Of a DNA stretch of 64,000 bases, positions 47,958 to 55,688 are shown one piece after another. This DNA is from DSUN01 sp035527715. GTDB lineage: Bacteria; Planctomycetota; PUPC01; DSUN01. The notes beneath the pieces are model-generated. The model ran no database searches, was not told where the DNA came from, and worked only from the letters and a program-made list of their open reading frames with translations. The stretch covers positions 1-64,000 of the forward strand of contig DATKZY010000190.1 in assembly GCA_035527715.1 (NCBI GenBank). The letters run 5' to 3'. The translations under genes and the position numbers were made by a program. Every line of letters begins with the position of its first letter. The first letter of the stretch is position 1.

Positions 47958-48176
47958 TCACCGCGACCACTCGAGCGAGGGCGTGCGCCCGGACTCCACG
48001 CAATCCGCCAGGTAGAGGTTGATCAGCTTTTGGTAGGGGATGCCGGTCTGCACGGCGAGCTTCTTGAAGTAGTCAATCACGTCTGTGCCCATTCGGATGG
48101 TCACCTGCCGGGTGAGCCGCTTGGCAAAGCGGTTGGGCCTGCTCTTCATCTTGGAGAGGTCGTACTCCCGCTTCAT
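47958..48176 (-). CDS. brnA: BrnA-type antitoxin
   Basis: 72 residues from ATG 48176, which overlaps the brnT stop (ATGA). The N-terminus is basic. R-Q-V-T-I-R-M-G-T-D-V-I-D-Y-F-K-K-L-A-V-Q-T-G-I-P-Y-Q-K-L-I-N-L-Y-L is a ribbon-helix-helix DNA-binding fold as in BrnA, which neutralises BrnT and represses the operon. The longer upstream frame to 48269 is discarded. It ends 31 bp before the DNRLRE selenoprotein candidate, which has no separate promoter and may be read from this operon. Confidence 0.85.
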   Translation of the reverse strand: MKREYDLSKMKSRPNRFAKRLTRQVTIRMGTDVIDYFKKLAVQTGIPYQKLINLYLADCVESGRTPSLEWSR

Positions 48177-48469
48177 TGTGCACCTCCTGGGTAATGAGTG
48201 CTCTCCCTCATGGTCGCCTTCCGGGCGGAGATGATCCGGATGAGCGATGATCTCTCCCGGTAAGCGCAACTGACCATCAAGAGCCGGAGCCGGCGACTGT
48301 GGCCAAGAATGAGGAACCGCTCCTCAGTGGCGGAATGCTCTTCGTCGTAGAACTCGACTGCGTTGGGATCCAGGAAGACCGTCCGCGCCTCCTCAAAGGA
48401 GACGGCGTGCTTGCTTCGGTTTGCTCTCTCCTTCCACGGATCCCACTCAAAGGTCAGGTCGTCTGCCAT
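48173..48469 (-). CDS. brnT: BrnT-type ribonuclease toxin
   Basis: 98 residues from ATG 48469. F-E-W-D-P-W-K-E-R-A-N-R-S-K-H-A-V-S-F-E-E-A is the BrnT signature, followed by F-L-D-P, the E-E-R-F-L-I-L-G-H-S strand, and I-R-I-I-S-A-R-K-A-T with the basic residues of the RelE-like fold. BrnT cleaves RNA under stress. Toxin-before-antitoxin order with a 4-base overlap is standard for brnTA. A promoter at 48473-48501 sits immediately upstream, within the 3' end of the neighbouring gene. Confidence 0.9.
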   Translation of the reverse strand: MADDLTFEWDPWKERANRSKHAVSFEEARTVFLDPNAVEFYDEEHSATEERFLILGHSRRLRLLMVSCAYRERSSLIRIISARKATMRESTHYPGGAQ

Positions 48470-48472
48470 GAA

Positions 48473-48501
48473 AGTATACCTACAGTGTATGTACAAATCA
48501 A
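48473..48501 (-). promoter_or_regulatory. Promoter of brnTA
   Basis: -35 TTGATT (48496-48501), 17-bp spacer, -10 TATACT (48473-48478) on the minus strand. Only three bases separate the -10 from ATG 48469, so the transcript would begin inside or at the start codon. The partly symmetric gtatacctacagtgtatgt stretch could be a BrnA operator. Confidence 0.5.
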
Positions 48502-50732
48502 GGGCCGCGGCGGTAGAGGACGGGGCGGTCCATCGGCTCGGTGAGAAGCGGCTCGCCGGCCGCCGGCCTGTCGCCGATCATGTGCCACTTGTCGGGGGCG
48601 ACGCCGCGGCCGGCGAAATAGTCGTCGGAGCCCTCGCCCGCAAGGCGCGGGCTGTCCACGGCATTGGCGATGAGGAAGTTCGGCGTGCGTTCCACGCGGA
48701 AGAGCGCGGTGCCCTCGAAGGCGGCGGCGTTGCCGCCGTAGCCGAAGATGCGCACGTGGTCGGAATCGCGGATCCACACGATGGGGCAGTTGCCCTCGCC
48801 CTTGACGCCGTAGAGCGAGGCGTGCTGCGCGCGGCGGATCTCCATGTTTGCCTCGCCCCGGGCGTGCTCGGGGTTGCACTGGTAGATCGCCAGCGGCTCG
48901 GAGGTGCCCTCGACCAGAAGATGCCGGTACCCAGCCGCCTGGTGGGTGTAGCTCTCGCCGTAGAAGTTGTACCAGCGCCCGCCGCCGTGGCCGCGGATCG
49001 CCACGAGGGGCACGCCGAGCGCCTGCGGCTCCTGGCCCTGGGGCGGGCGGGCGAACCCGCCGAGCGGCCGCCGCAGGAACTCCACCGCGCGGCACACCGA
49101 CTGCCTTCCCGCCCGCCATTCGAGGGCGTAGGCGCCGGGGACGTGATAGGGCGTGAGGATGCCGCAGAAGGCCAGGATCGTCTCCGCATCGGCGTCGTCC
49201 GCCGCCCGCACAAGGGGGCATGGGTGGGCGGGGTCCGCGAAGTCGCCCTCGGGACCGCGGGCGAGGAGGATCGAGAGGTGCTGGCCGACGCCGATGAGCT
49301 TCGTCGCGGGCCGCAGCACGAGGGAGCGGGTGACCCGGTAATAGCCCTTGGGCAGGAACACGAGGTCGTGCTCGGCGATGGCGCGCTGGAGGGCCGCCGT
49401 GTCGTCGGCCTGGCCGTCTCCCTTCGCGTTGTACGGCGCGGCCTTGACGTTGGCGACGCCCTTCTCCTGGAAGTGCGGGAACTCAATCGGCCACAGATGC
49501 CGCGACTGGAGGTCGGCGGGCGGTGCGTCCCCAGGCACGACGGACAGCACATCCGCTGTCTGTCGGATGCCGTCGAGGTAGATGGGGGCCTGATACTGGA
49601 GCTTCTTCCACAGCGGCGGGGCGATGCCGTGGGCGTACTCGCGGACGCGTGTCCAGCCGGTCGGGTTGCCGGGCAGCTTCGAGCCGTCGGGATTGGCGGC
49701 GATGCGGGCCGCGCCCTGGACGTAGACGTTGTTCAGGTAGACGCTCCGCTCGGAGCTGAGGACGACGGTGTCGGGGCTTTCGCAGACGATCTCGCTGTCC
49801 ACGAGGCACACCTGGCCATTGTGGACCGCCCAGGTGGGGGCCGTGGCGCGGACGAGCGGGCCTTCCGCGCGCGAGACGATCTTCACGCCGACGGCCGCGA
49901 GGGCCTGGCGGCCGGCGTAGAGGATGGCGGCATCGGTCTGGCCGATGAGCGTGACGCCGCACACGGTGGGCGCCGGCTGGGTCTCGCGCAGGTCGAGGCC
50001 GATGCGGCCGCCGAGGACAGTCACGTTCGCGTGGCTGCCGCCCGAGCCGGCGCCGCCCTCGAGGCCAGTGAGGCCGTGCGTCGCGTCAATCGTGCAGTCC
50101 TGCACGCCCGAGCCCTGCGCGGCCCGATGGCGGATGGCCACCGCGCCCGGGTTGCCTTCGCCGATGGACACGTCAATGTTCACGAGCATCTGGTTCATCG
50201 AGATGTTGGGCTGGGGCTTCGTCGGGCCGTCTTCCATCGAGCGCGCCCAGAAGTGGATCACATACTTCGGCCTTGCCGGGTCGCCGAAACGGGGCGAGCG
50301 GGGCGCGAGGACGATCTTCGGGCGGGCGCCCTCGCGCGAGCCGACCAGCAGGCACGGGTGCATCCGCCCACCCACGACCATGCGATTCGAGCGCTGGTAG
50401 AGGTCCTGGATGCAGGAGAGCGTGTCGGAGACCAGATAGGTGCCTGGCGGGAAGAAGCAGACCATCTGGGCGTCCCGCGCCAGGACGATGGCACGCTGGA
50501 GGGCGGCCGTGGAATCCGTCCTGCCCGTCGCGTCGGCGCCGAAGGGCGCCGCCGTCACGTCCACCAGGCCCATCGCGGCGAGCGCCCGGTTGCTCAGCTC
50601 GGCCGGCACGGCCAGGCTGATGCCGTCGGCGAACGGCTCGCGAACCGTCGGGCGGGTGTAGGGGGCGAGTTCCTGCGTGAACGGCGTGCCGCACAACACC
50701 AAGTGCGCCGCCAGCGAGAACACAGCAAGCAT
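48498..50732 (-). CDS. Secreted pectate-lyase-3/GH55-like double beta-helix protein
   Basis: 744 residues from ATG 50732, with GGAGG seven bases upstream and a signal peptide (L-A-V-F-S-L-A-A-H-L-V-L-C). The pectate-lyase-3 entry motif appears twice: P-F-G-A-D-A-T-G-R-T-D-S-T-A-A-L-Q-R-A-I near residue 60, and P-Y-N-A-K-G-D-G-Q-A-D-D-T-A-A-L-Q-R-A-I near 425. This indicates two right-handed beta-helices in tandem as in GH55-type proteins. Each helix then shows Gly/Asn/Val-rich coils. These proteins cleave or bind pectin, glucan or phage-type glycans; catalytic residues cannot be assigned. It shares a bidirectional promoter region with the CBM9-SGNH gene. Confidence 0.78.
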   Translation of the reverse strand: MLAVFSLAAHLVLCGTPFTQELAPYTRPTVREPFADGISLAVPAELSNRALAAMGLVDVTAAPFGADATGRTDSTAALQRAIVLARDAQMVCFFPPGTYLVSDTLSCIQDLYQRSNRMVVGGRMHPCLLVGSREGARPKIVLAPRSPRFGDPARPKYVIHFWARSMEDGPTKPQPNISMNQMLVNIDVSIGEGNPGAVAIRHRAAQGSGVQDCTIDATHGLTGLEGGAGSGGSHANVTVLGGRIGLDLRETQPAPTVCGVTLIGQTDAAILYAGRQALAAVGVKIVSRAEGPLVRATAPTWAVHNGQVCLVDSEIVCESPDTVVLSSERSVYLNNVYVQGAARIAANPDGSKLPGNPTGWTRVREYAHGIAPPLWKKLQYQAPIYLDGIRQTADVLSVVPGDAPPADLQSRHLWPIEFPHFQEKGVANVKAAPYNAKGDGQADDTAALQRAIAEHDLVFLPKGYYRVTRSLVLRPATKLIGVGQHLSILLARGPEGDFADPAHPCPLVRAADDADAETILAFCGILTPYHVPGAYALEWRAGRQSVCRAVEFLRRPLGGFARPPQGQEPQALGVPLVAIRGHGGGRWYNFYGESYTHQAAGYRHLLVEGTSEPLAIYQCNPEHARGEANMEIRRAQHASLYGVKGEGNCPIVWIRDSDHVRIFGYGGNAAAFEGTALFRVERTPNFLIANAVDSPRLAGEGSDDYFAGRGVAPDKWHMIGDRPAAGEPLLTEPMDRPVLYRRGP

Positions 50733-50750
50733 TCCGGGGCCTCCGAGGCG

Positions 50751-50779
50751 TGGACATTCGATCGCCCTTATAGTATCAT
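50751..50779 (+). promoter_or_regulatory. Promoter of the CBM9-SGNH gene
   Basis: -35 TGGACA (50751-50756), 17-bp spacer, -10 TATCAT (50774-50779); overlaps the divergent promoter on the other strand. Confidence 0.5.
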
Positions 50780-50798
50780 CGCGGCACATGCGAGGCAA
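50770..50798 (-). promoter_or_regulatory. Promoter of the double beta-helix gene
   Basis: -35 TTGCCT (50793-50798), 17-bp spacer, -10 TACTAT (50770-50775) on the minus strand. Confidence 0.5.
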
Positions 50799-50825
50799 CA
50801 ACCCGTGGCGGCAAGGAGGCGCGTG

Positions 50826-52928
50826 ATGAGGCGAGCCGTGGTCCTGTCCTGTGCCCTGCTACTCGTCGGCCTCTGCGTTCAGGCGCACGCGGGGCAACCC
50901 GCCCGCGGCGCGGTGACGGCGGCCATCGTCGAGAAGGGGCCGGCGATTGACGGCACGCTCAAGTCGCCGCTGTGGCAGCAATGCCCGCCGCTGGAGCTGG
51001 GCGAGTGCACGACGGAGAAGCCAGGGCCGTTCAAGACCTCGGCACGCCTGCTCCTCGACGCCACGCACCTCTATGTGGCCTTCGAGTGCGCCGAAAGCGA
51101 CACCGTGGGCCTCAAGCAGGACTGCACGATCCGCGATGGGGCCGTGTGGGAGGACGACTGCGTCGAGGTGTTCGTCACGGGCGATATCCGCGAGGGCTAC
51201 TTCCACTTCGCCGTCAACCCCCGCGGGGCGCTGATGGACGCCCGCACGCGGGGCAACAATCGCGACGACGCGGCGTGGAACAGCTCGGCCGTCGCCAAGG
51301 CCGCCGTCGAGGAAGGCAAGGGCTGGACCGTCACAATGTCCGTGCCCCTCAAGGAGCTGGGCGCATTCGTCGGCGACAACCAGACCTGGGTGCTGAACCT
51401 CAACCGCACGCGGCCCGCCCGCGGCGGACAGGGCATCGGCGAGTGGTCGTGGGCCGTGATGGGCTCGAACGACTACCACCAGGTGCGCGACTTCGGCCAG
51501 GTGAAGGGCGTGAAGATCGTCCGCCGCGGCGACGGCGTGACCCGCGAGGCCGCCGCCCCCCCTCCCCCGCCCACGTACGACCGCGGCGAGGAGGCCGGCG
51601 GCGTCACCATCTACCGCAAGCTCGATGAGCTGACGATGCGCGACACCGGTGAGGGCACGGCCCACGGGATTGACCTGCTGGTCCGCAACTCCGACGGCCT
51701 GAAGGTCGCCTTCCTCGCCCGCGGCACCGGCGGTGTCAAGACCGCGCAGTTCAACATGTATGATGAGCGGTCGAACGACAACACGACCTCCGACGCCTAT
51801 CGCCTCGTGGACGAGCAGTGGCGGCCCATCCTCTACCGCATTGACCGTTTCTTCTACAACGACGGCATGAACCGCCTGGTCGCGCGCAACACCGTGTTCC
51901 GCAACCTCCGCTTCCACGGGAACAAGACGCCCGACGGCAAGGGCGTGCTCGAGCTTCGCAGCTTCGTCCTCTACCGCGGCGAGGACACCACGCCGCCCGC
52001 CGCGCCGACCGACCTGACGGCCAAGGCTGATGGCAAGGTGTACCTATCCTGGAAGCCTGCCACCGACAACGTCGGCGTCGCATGCTACGTCATTTCTCGT
52101 GCCGGCGCCGCTTGGGCCAAGATCGGGGAGAGGCCCTTGACCGAGTGTGTGATGGGCGATGTCCCGCCGGGACCCGGCAGGTACCGCTACCGCGTCCTGG
52201 CGGCCGACCTCCAACATAACCTGAGCCCCTGGTCCGAGGAGCTGGCCGTCAGCATCGACGAAGTAATCCAGATCGAGCTCCCGGAGCCGTCCGCCTACGA
52301 ACGCGACCGGCCTGGTTACGCCGGCCGCGTCCGAGCCATTCACGCGGCGGGCAAGGGCAAGGTCGTGGCGGGACGCGGCCTGTGCTTCGGCGATTCGCTG
52401 ACCGGGGCGACCAACTACCGCCGCTACGTGGAATCGGCCCTCGGCGTCTACGACGTCTGGGCGCGCGGCTATCCCGCGATGCGCACCGACTTCGGCCGCA
52501 AGCGGATCGAGCAGGAGCTGGCCGAGGTGAACCCCGAGTTCTGCCTCATCCTCTACGGCACCAACAACTCGAAGGCCCCGAACGCCATCCCGCCCGCGAT
52601 GGAAGACCTGTTGGCCATCGCCGCAAGCTGCGAGAAGCGCGGCACCGTGCCCGTCATCGGCACCATTCCGCCGAGGGGCTTCAAGGACCCGAAGTCGGAG
52701 CCCGAGGCCCGCTGCAACGAGGCCCTGATCAAGACCTGCCGCGAGGCCAGGGTGCCCATCGCCTACATCTTCGAGGAGTTCCTGAAGTTCGAGAAGGCGG
52801 GCGACCGCCGCACGCTCCTGGCCGACGATGGCGTCCACTACATCGGCGGCGGCTGGGAGGCCACCTCGCGTGCCTGGGCCGCGGCGATGGCCCAGGTGCG
52901 GTTCGCCCTCCTCGACCGGCCGGAATGA
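50826..52928 (+). CDS. Secreted CBM9-like / FN3-like / SGNH-hydrolase protein
   Basis: 700 residues. ATG 50826 follows AAGGAGG by seven bases and opens a signal peptide (V-V-L-S-C-A-L-L-L-V-G-L-C-V-Q-A-H-A). Residues 30-230 are CBM9-like (G-P-A-I-D-G-T-L-K-S-P-L-W; W-E-D-D-C-V-E-V-F-V-T-G). A T-P-P-A-A-P-T-D-L-T-A-K-A repeat at about 397 starts a fibronectin-III-like domain. Residues about 510-690 are a GDSL/SGNH esterase: C-F-G-D-S-L-T-G (Ser), L-Y-G-T-N-N (Asn block), D-D-G-V-H-Y (Asp/His). Such enzymes remove acyl groups from glycans. First gene of the long plus-strand run. Confidence 0.82.
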   Translation: MRRAVVLSCALLLVGLCVQAHAGQPARGAVTAAIVEKGPAIDGTLKSPLWQQCPPLELGECTTEKPGPFKTSARLLLDATHLYVAFECAESDTVGLKQDCTIRDGAVWEDDCVEVFVTGDIREGYFHFAVNPRGALMDARTRGNNRDDAAWNSSAVAKAAVEEGKGWTVTMSVPLKELGAFVGDNQTWVLNLNRTRPARGGQGIGEWSWAVMGSNDYHQVRDFGQVKGVKIVRRGDGVTREAAAPPPPPTYDRGEEAGGVTIYRKLDELTMRDTGEGTAHGIDLLVRNSDGLKVAFLARGTGGVKTAQFNMYDERSNDNTTSDAYRLVDEQWRPILYRIDRFFYNDGMNRLVARNTVFRNLRFHGNKTPDGKGVLELRSFVLYRGEDTTPPAAPTDLTAKADGKVYLSWKPATDNVGVACYVISRAGAAWAKIGERPLTECVMGDVPPGPGRYRYRVLAADLQHNLSPWSEELAVSIDEVIQIELPEPSAYERDRPGYAGRVRAIHAAGKGKVVAGRGLCFGDSLTGATNYRRYVESALGVYDVWARGYPAMRTDFGRKRIEQELAEVNPEFCLILYGTNNSKAPNAIPPAMEDLLAIAASCEKRGTVPVIGTIPPRGFKDPKSEPEARCNEALIKTCREARVPIAYIFEEFLKFEKAGDRRTLLADDGVHYIGGGWEATSRAWAAAMAQVRFALLDRPE

Positions 52929-52967
52929 CGAGGCCGGCCGAGCGGCGTCCGCGGAAAGGCAGAAGGG

Positions 52968-54209
52968 ATGAAGAAGACCGCCTGCGTGGCGTGTGCGCTG
53001 GCGCTCTGGGCCGAGGCGGCACTTGCAGCGGGGCTCGAGGTCGCCGAGGCAGGGGCCGCGCCGGACCTGAAGGTGACGGTCACCTCGCCGGGCCGCTACC
53101 GGGCCGCCGTCTGGCAGGCGTCGGGCGGCGGGATCATGGAGTTCTACGACCTCGCGAGCGACCCTGAGGCCAAGCTCAACCTCGCGGGCTGGGACCGCGG
53201 GCTGTTCGAGATCGGCTGGCACGGCGCGAGCCGGCCCGATCCCGACCCGGCTCTGGGCGACTATGGGAAGGCACCCAGCGGCAGCTACGGCTGTCGCGAC
53301 TGGCCGTCAATTGGCCACAAGGAGCTGAAGGCCCAGGGCGAGCTCGAGGTGGTCGAGAGAAGCCCCGCACGGGTCCGCATCCGCGCGAAGTCGCTGTTCA
53401 CCTTCTGGTCGCGCTTTGTTGACAGGAACATGCCCGTCACCGCGACGTACACCTTCTACCCCGCGGGCCAGATCGCGATTCAGGTCCGGGTCCAGAAGGC
53501 CGAGCGGGAGTTCAAGTGGAGCGGCGAGTATGGCCCACACCTCTTCCTGCCCGCTCCCAAGGACAAGCCCGAGGCGAATCCCCGCTACGTCTTCAGCACG
53601 CCCAAGGTGCCCCGGATCAAGGACTCCAGCTTCTCGCCCTCCGAGGAGCTGGTTCTGGCCACGAGCGAGAAGGTGAAGGCGGCGTTCCTGCTCACGATCC
53701 CCGCCGAGGAGCATGCCCTGTTCGACCGCCACATGCGCCACGACGGGCGATCGGTCGGCTGGGACCGCTGCGGCTATGGGAGCGGCGGGGTGATGATGAA
53801 GCCGGGCTACGATTCCACGTGGGCCTGCATGGTCCAGGTGCTGCCGCAGATCAACGCGCCCAAGGACGCTCTCCCCTACGCGATGCAGTACCGCACGCCG
53901 GCGAAGGTCACGGGCGCCGAACTGGTCCGCGACGACCCAGGCGACCTCAACCGTGACGGCTTCAACGAGTCGGAGGGCTGCCACGTGCTCAAAGGCCCCG
54001 GGCCGCTGTCGTTCGGCTACGAACGCGGCGCGGGGGCGGGGTTCGCGCCGGCCTTCAGGGTGCTCGGCTGGAAGGGCGAGGCGCCCAAGGCGGCCAGGGT
54101 GAACGGCAAGGAGGTACAGGTTGCTGCCAGCGTCGTGGGCGGGACGCTCGTCCTCCAGGTCCTGGGAGCAGTGGAAGGTCAGGCTGTGACGATCGAGATC
54201 GGGAAGTAG
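52968..54209 (+). CDS. Secreted beta-rich protein of unknown function
   Basis: 413 residues from ATG 52968 (GAAGGG upstream), with a signal peptide (A-C-V-A-C-A-L-A-L-W-A-E-A-A-L-A-A). The body is beta-rich with aromatic clusters (G-G-G-I-M-E-F-Y-D-L-A-S-D; F-W-S-R-F-V-D-R-N-M-P; W-S-G-E-Y-G-P-H-L-F-L). A D-L-N-R-D-G-F-N-E-S-E-G loop resembles a calcium site. It looks like a glycan-binding or lyase-type beta-sandwich, but I recognise no family. The last 37 residues (V-N-G-K-E to V-T-I-E-I-G-K) reappear diverged at 55572-55688 behind the PQQ gene. Confidence 0.65.
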   Translation: MKKTACVACALALWAEAALAAGLEVAEAGAAPDLKVTVTSPGRYRAAVWQASGGGIMEFYDLASDPEAKLNLAGWDRGLFEIGWHGASRPDPDPALGDYGKAPSGSYGCRDWPSIGHKELKAQGELEVVERSPARVRIRAKSLFTFWSRFVDRNMPVTATYTFYPAGQIAIQVRVQKAEREFKWSGEYGPHLFLPAPKDKPEANPRYVFSTPKVPRIKDSSFSPSEELVLATSEKVKAAFLLTIPAEEHALFDRHMRHDGRSVGWDRCGYGSGGVMMKPGYDSTWACMVQVLPQINAPKDALPYAMQYRTPAKVTGAELVRDDPGDLNRDGFNESEGCHVLKGPGPLSFGYERGAGAGFAPAFRVLGWKGEAPKAARVNGKEVQVAASVVGGTLVLQVLGAVEGQAVTIEIGK

Positions 54210-54253
54210 TCGGAGTCGGGCGCGCGGCGCGTCCGGCGGGCAAGGAGGCGGCC

Positions 54254-55546
54254 ATGCGAAGCACTGTTGGTCTGAGCTGGCCGTTCGGCGCAGGTGTGGC
54301 GCTGGCGGCCCTCCTCGCCGTCAGAGGGGCTGCCGGTGCGGCATCAGGCGAGGCGACGGCCGCGGGGGCGGACTGGCCGCAGTTTCGGGGCCCGAACCGC
54401 GACGGTGTCTCGACGGAGCAGGGCTGGCTTGAGAAGTGGCCCGAGAGTGGCCCCACGGTGGTCTGGAGGGCCAATGTGGGCACGGGGTACTCGGGGGTCG
54501 CCATTTCTGGGGGCCAGCTTTTCACGATGGGGCACACGAAGCAGAGCGCGGCCGATGGCAGCAAGGAGGACTTCGACCAAGTCTGGTGCCTTGACGCCGC
54601 CACTGGGGCGATAGTCTGGAAGCACACGTACCGTTGCCCGGTGGCGTCATACTACGGTCCCTTCACCACACCCGCAGTTGACGCTGGGCTGGTTATCTCG
54701 CTGAGCCAGTTCGGCCACCTGCATTGCCTCGAACGGTCCTCGGGGAAGGTGGTGTGGGCCAAGAACGTGGTGGCCGATCTGCATGGAAAGAAGCCGTACT
54801 ACGGATACGCCTGCTCGCCGCTCGTCGTGGGCGATCTGGTCGTGGTCGAAGCCGGCGGCCCCGAGGCATCGTTGGTGGCGCTGCATAAGCGGACCGGCCA
54901 GGTTGCCTGGCGATATGGCAAGGGCGAAGCGGGGTACTCCACCCCCACGAGCTGTATGCTGGATGGCAAGGCGTGTGTCGTAGCTCTGACGCCCGCCGCG
55001 GTTTCCTGCGTGGACGCCGCGACCGGGCAGGAGATCTGGCGGCACCCCTGGAACGCATCGCCCCAGTCGTCGGCAACCGCGCCTCTCGCGCACGGCGAGC
55101 ACGTCTTCGTCAGCGCGTCAGAGTCGAAGCAGACCGGGCTTCTGCTGCGAGTCGCCCGCGGGACCACGAGCGTCGTCTGGCAGAACCGGAACATGATGAA
55201 CTACTTCAACGCCTCTGTGGTTCACCAGGGCTACGTGTACGGGATCCACAGCCTGGACCACATCCCGAAGAACTCCTTGCTGCGGTGCGTCAACCTTCTG
55301 ACCGCCGAGGTGAAGTGGGAGAAGGACGGCGTTGGTCTCGGGGGGCTCATTCTCGCCGGCGGCAGGCTTCTTGTGCTGACCGACAAGGGCGAGTTCGTCG
55401 TAGCGGAGGCGGCCCCCGAGGCGTACAAGGAGATTGGCCGCGCCAAGGTCCTCGACGGGAACTGCTGGAACGCTCCCGTGCTTTGTAGAGGTAAGATCTA
55501 CTGCCGGAACCACCGCGGCGACATCGTCTGCCTCGTGCTCCGCTGA
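54254..55546 (+). CDS. Secreted PQQ-like (BamB-type) beta-propeller protein
   Basis: 430 residues. ATG 54254 follows AAGGAGG and opens a signal peptide. W-P-Q-F-R-G-P-N-R-D-G-V-S is the standard opening of planctomycete PQQ-like propellers. Blades carry W-C-L-D-A-A-T-G-A-I-V-W-K, H-C-L-E-R-S-S-G-K-V-V-W, V-A-L-H-K-R-T-G-Q-V-A-W-R, and S-C-V-D-A-A-T-G-Q-E-I-W-R. Most family members are structural or binding proteins rather than PQQ enzymes, and no quinone ligands are obvious. It sits between the unknown gene at 52968 and a duplicated tail of that gene. Confidence 0.85.
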   Translation: MRSTVGLSWPFGAGVALAALLAVRGAAGAASGEATAAGADWPQFRGPNRDGVSTEQGWLEKWPESGPTVVWRANVGTGYSGVAISGGQLFTMGHTKQSAADGSKEDFDQVWCLDAATGAIVWKHTYRCPVASYYGPFTTPAVDAGLVISLSQFGHLHCLERSSGKVVWAKNVVADLHGKKPYYGYACSPLVVGDLVVVEAGGPEASLVALHKRTGQVAWRYGKGEAGYSTPTSCMLDGKACVVALTPAAVSCVDAATGQEIWRHPWNASPQSSATAPLAHGEHVFVSASESKQTGLLLRVARGTTSVVWQNRNMMNYFNASVVHQGYVYGIHSLDHIPKNSLLRCVNLLTAEVKWEKDGVGLGGLILAGGRLLVLTDKGEFVVAEAAPEAYKEIGRAKVLDGNCWNAPVLCRGKIYCRNHRGDIVCLVLR

Positions 55547-55571
55547 CCGTGATCCTTCACTCCGCAGTAAC

Positions 55572-55688
55572 GTGAAGGTGAACGGCGAGGACACGCTTGC
55601 GGCGTCGGGGGTCGTCGAGGGCGACCTCCTTGTGCAGGTCCTCGCGACTCTTCAGGGGGAGAGGGTTACGATCGGGGTCGGCCGATGA
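55572..55688 (+). pseudogene. Duplicated C-terminal fragment of the 52968-type gene
   Basis: From GTG 55572 the frame encodes V-K-V-N-G-E-D-T-L-A-A-S-G-V-V-E-G-D and ends V-T-I-G-V-G-R-stop. This parallels the end of the 52968 protein (V-N-G-K-E-V-Q-V-A-A-S-V-V-G-G through V-T-I-E-I-G-K). No start or N-terminal part is present. Its stop overlaps ATG 55685 of the next gene (ATGA). It looks like the remnant of a second copy whose front was lost or replaced by the PQQ gene. Confidence 0.55.

Noticed and set aside
54254..55546. A quinoprotein dehydrogenase
   Set aside because: The propeller is BamB/PQQ-like in repeat pattern only; length and residues do not match PQQ-dependent dehydrogenases.
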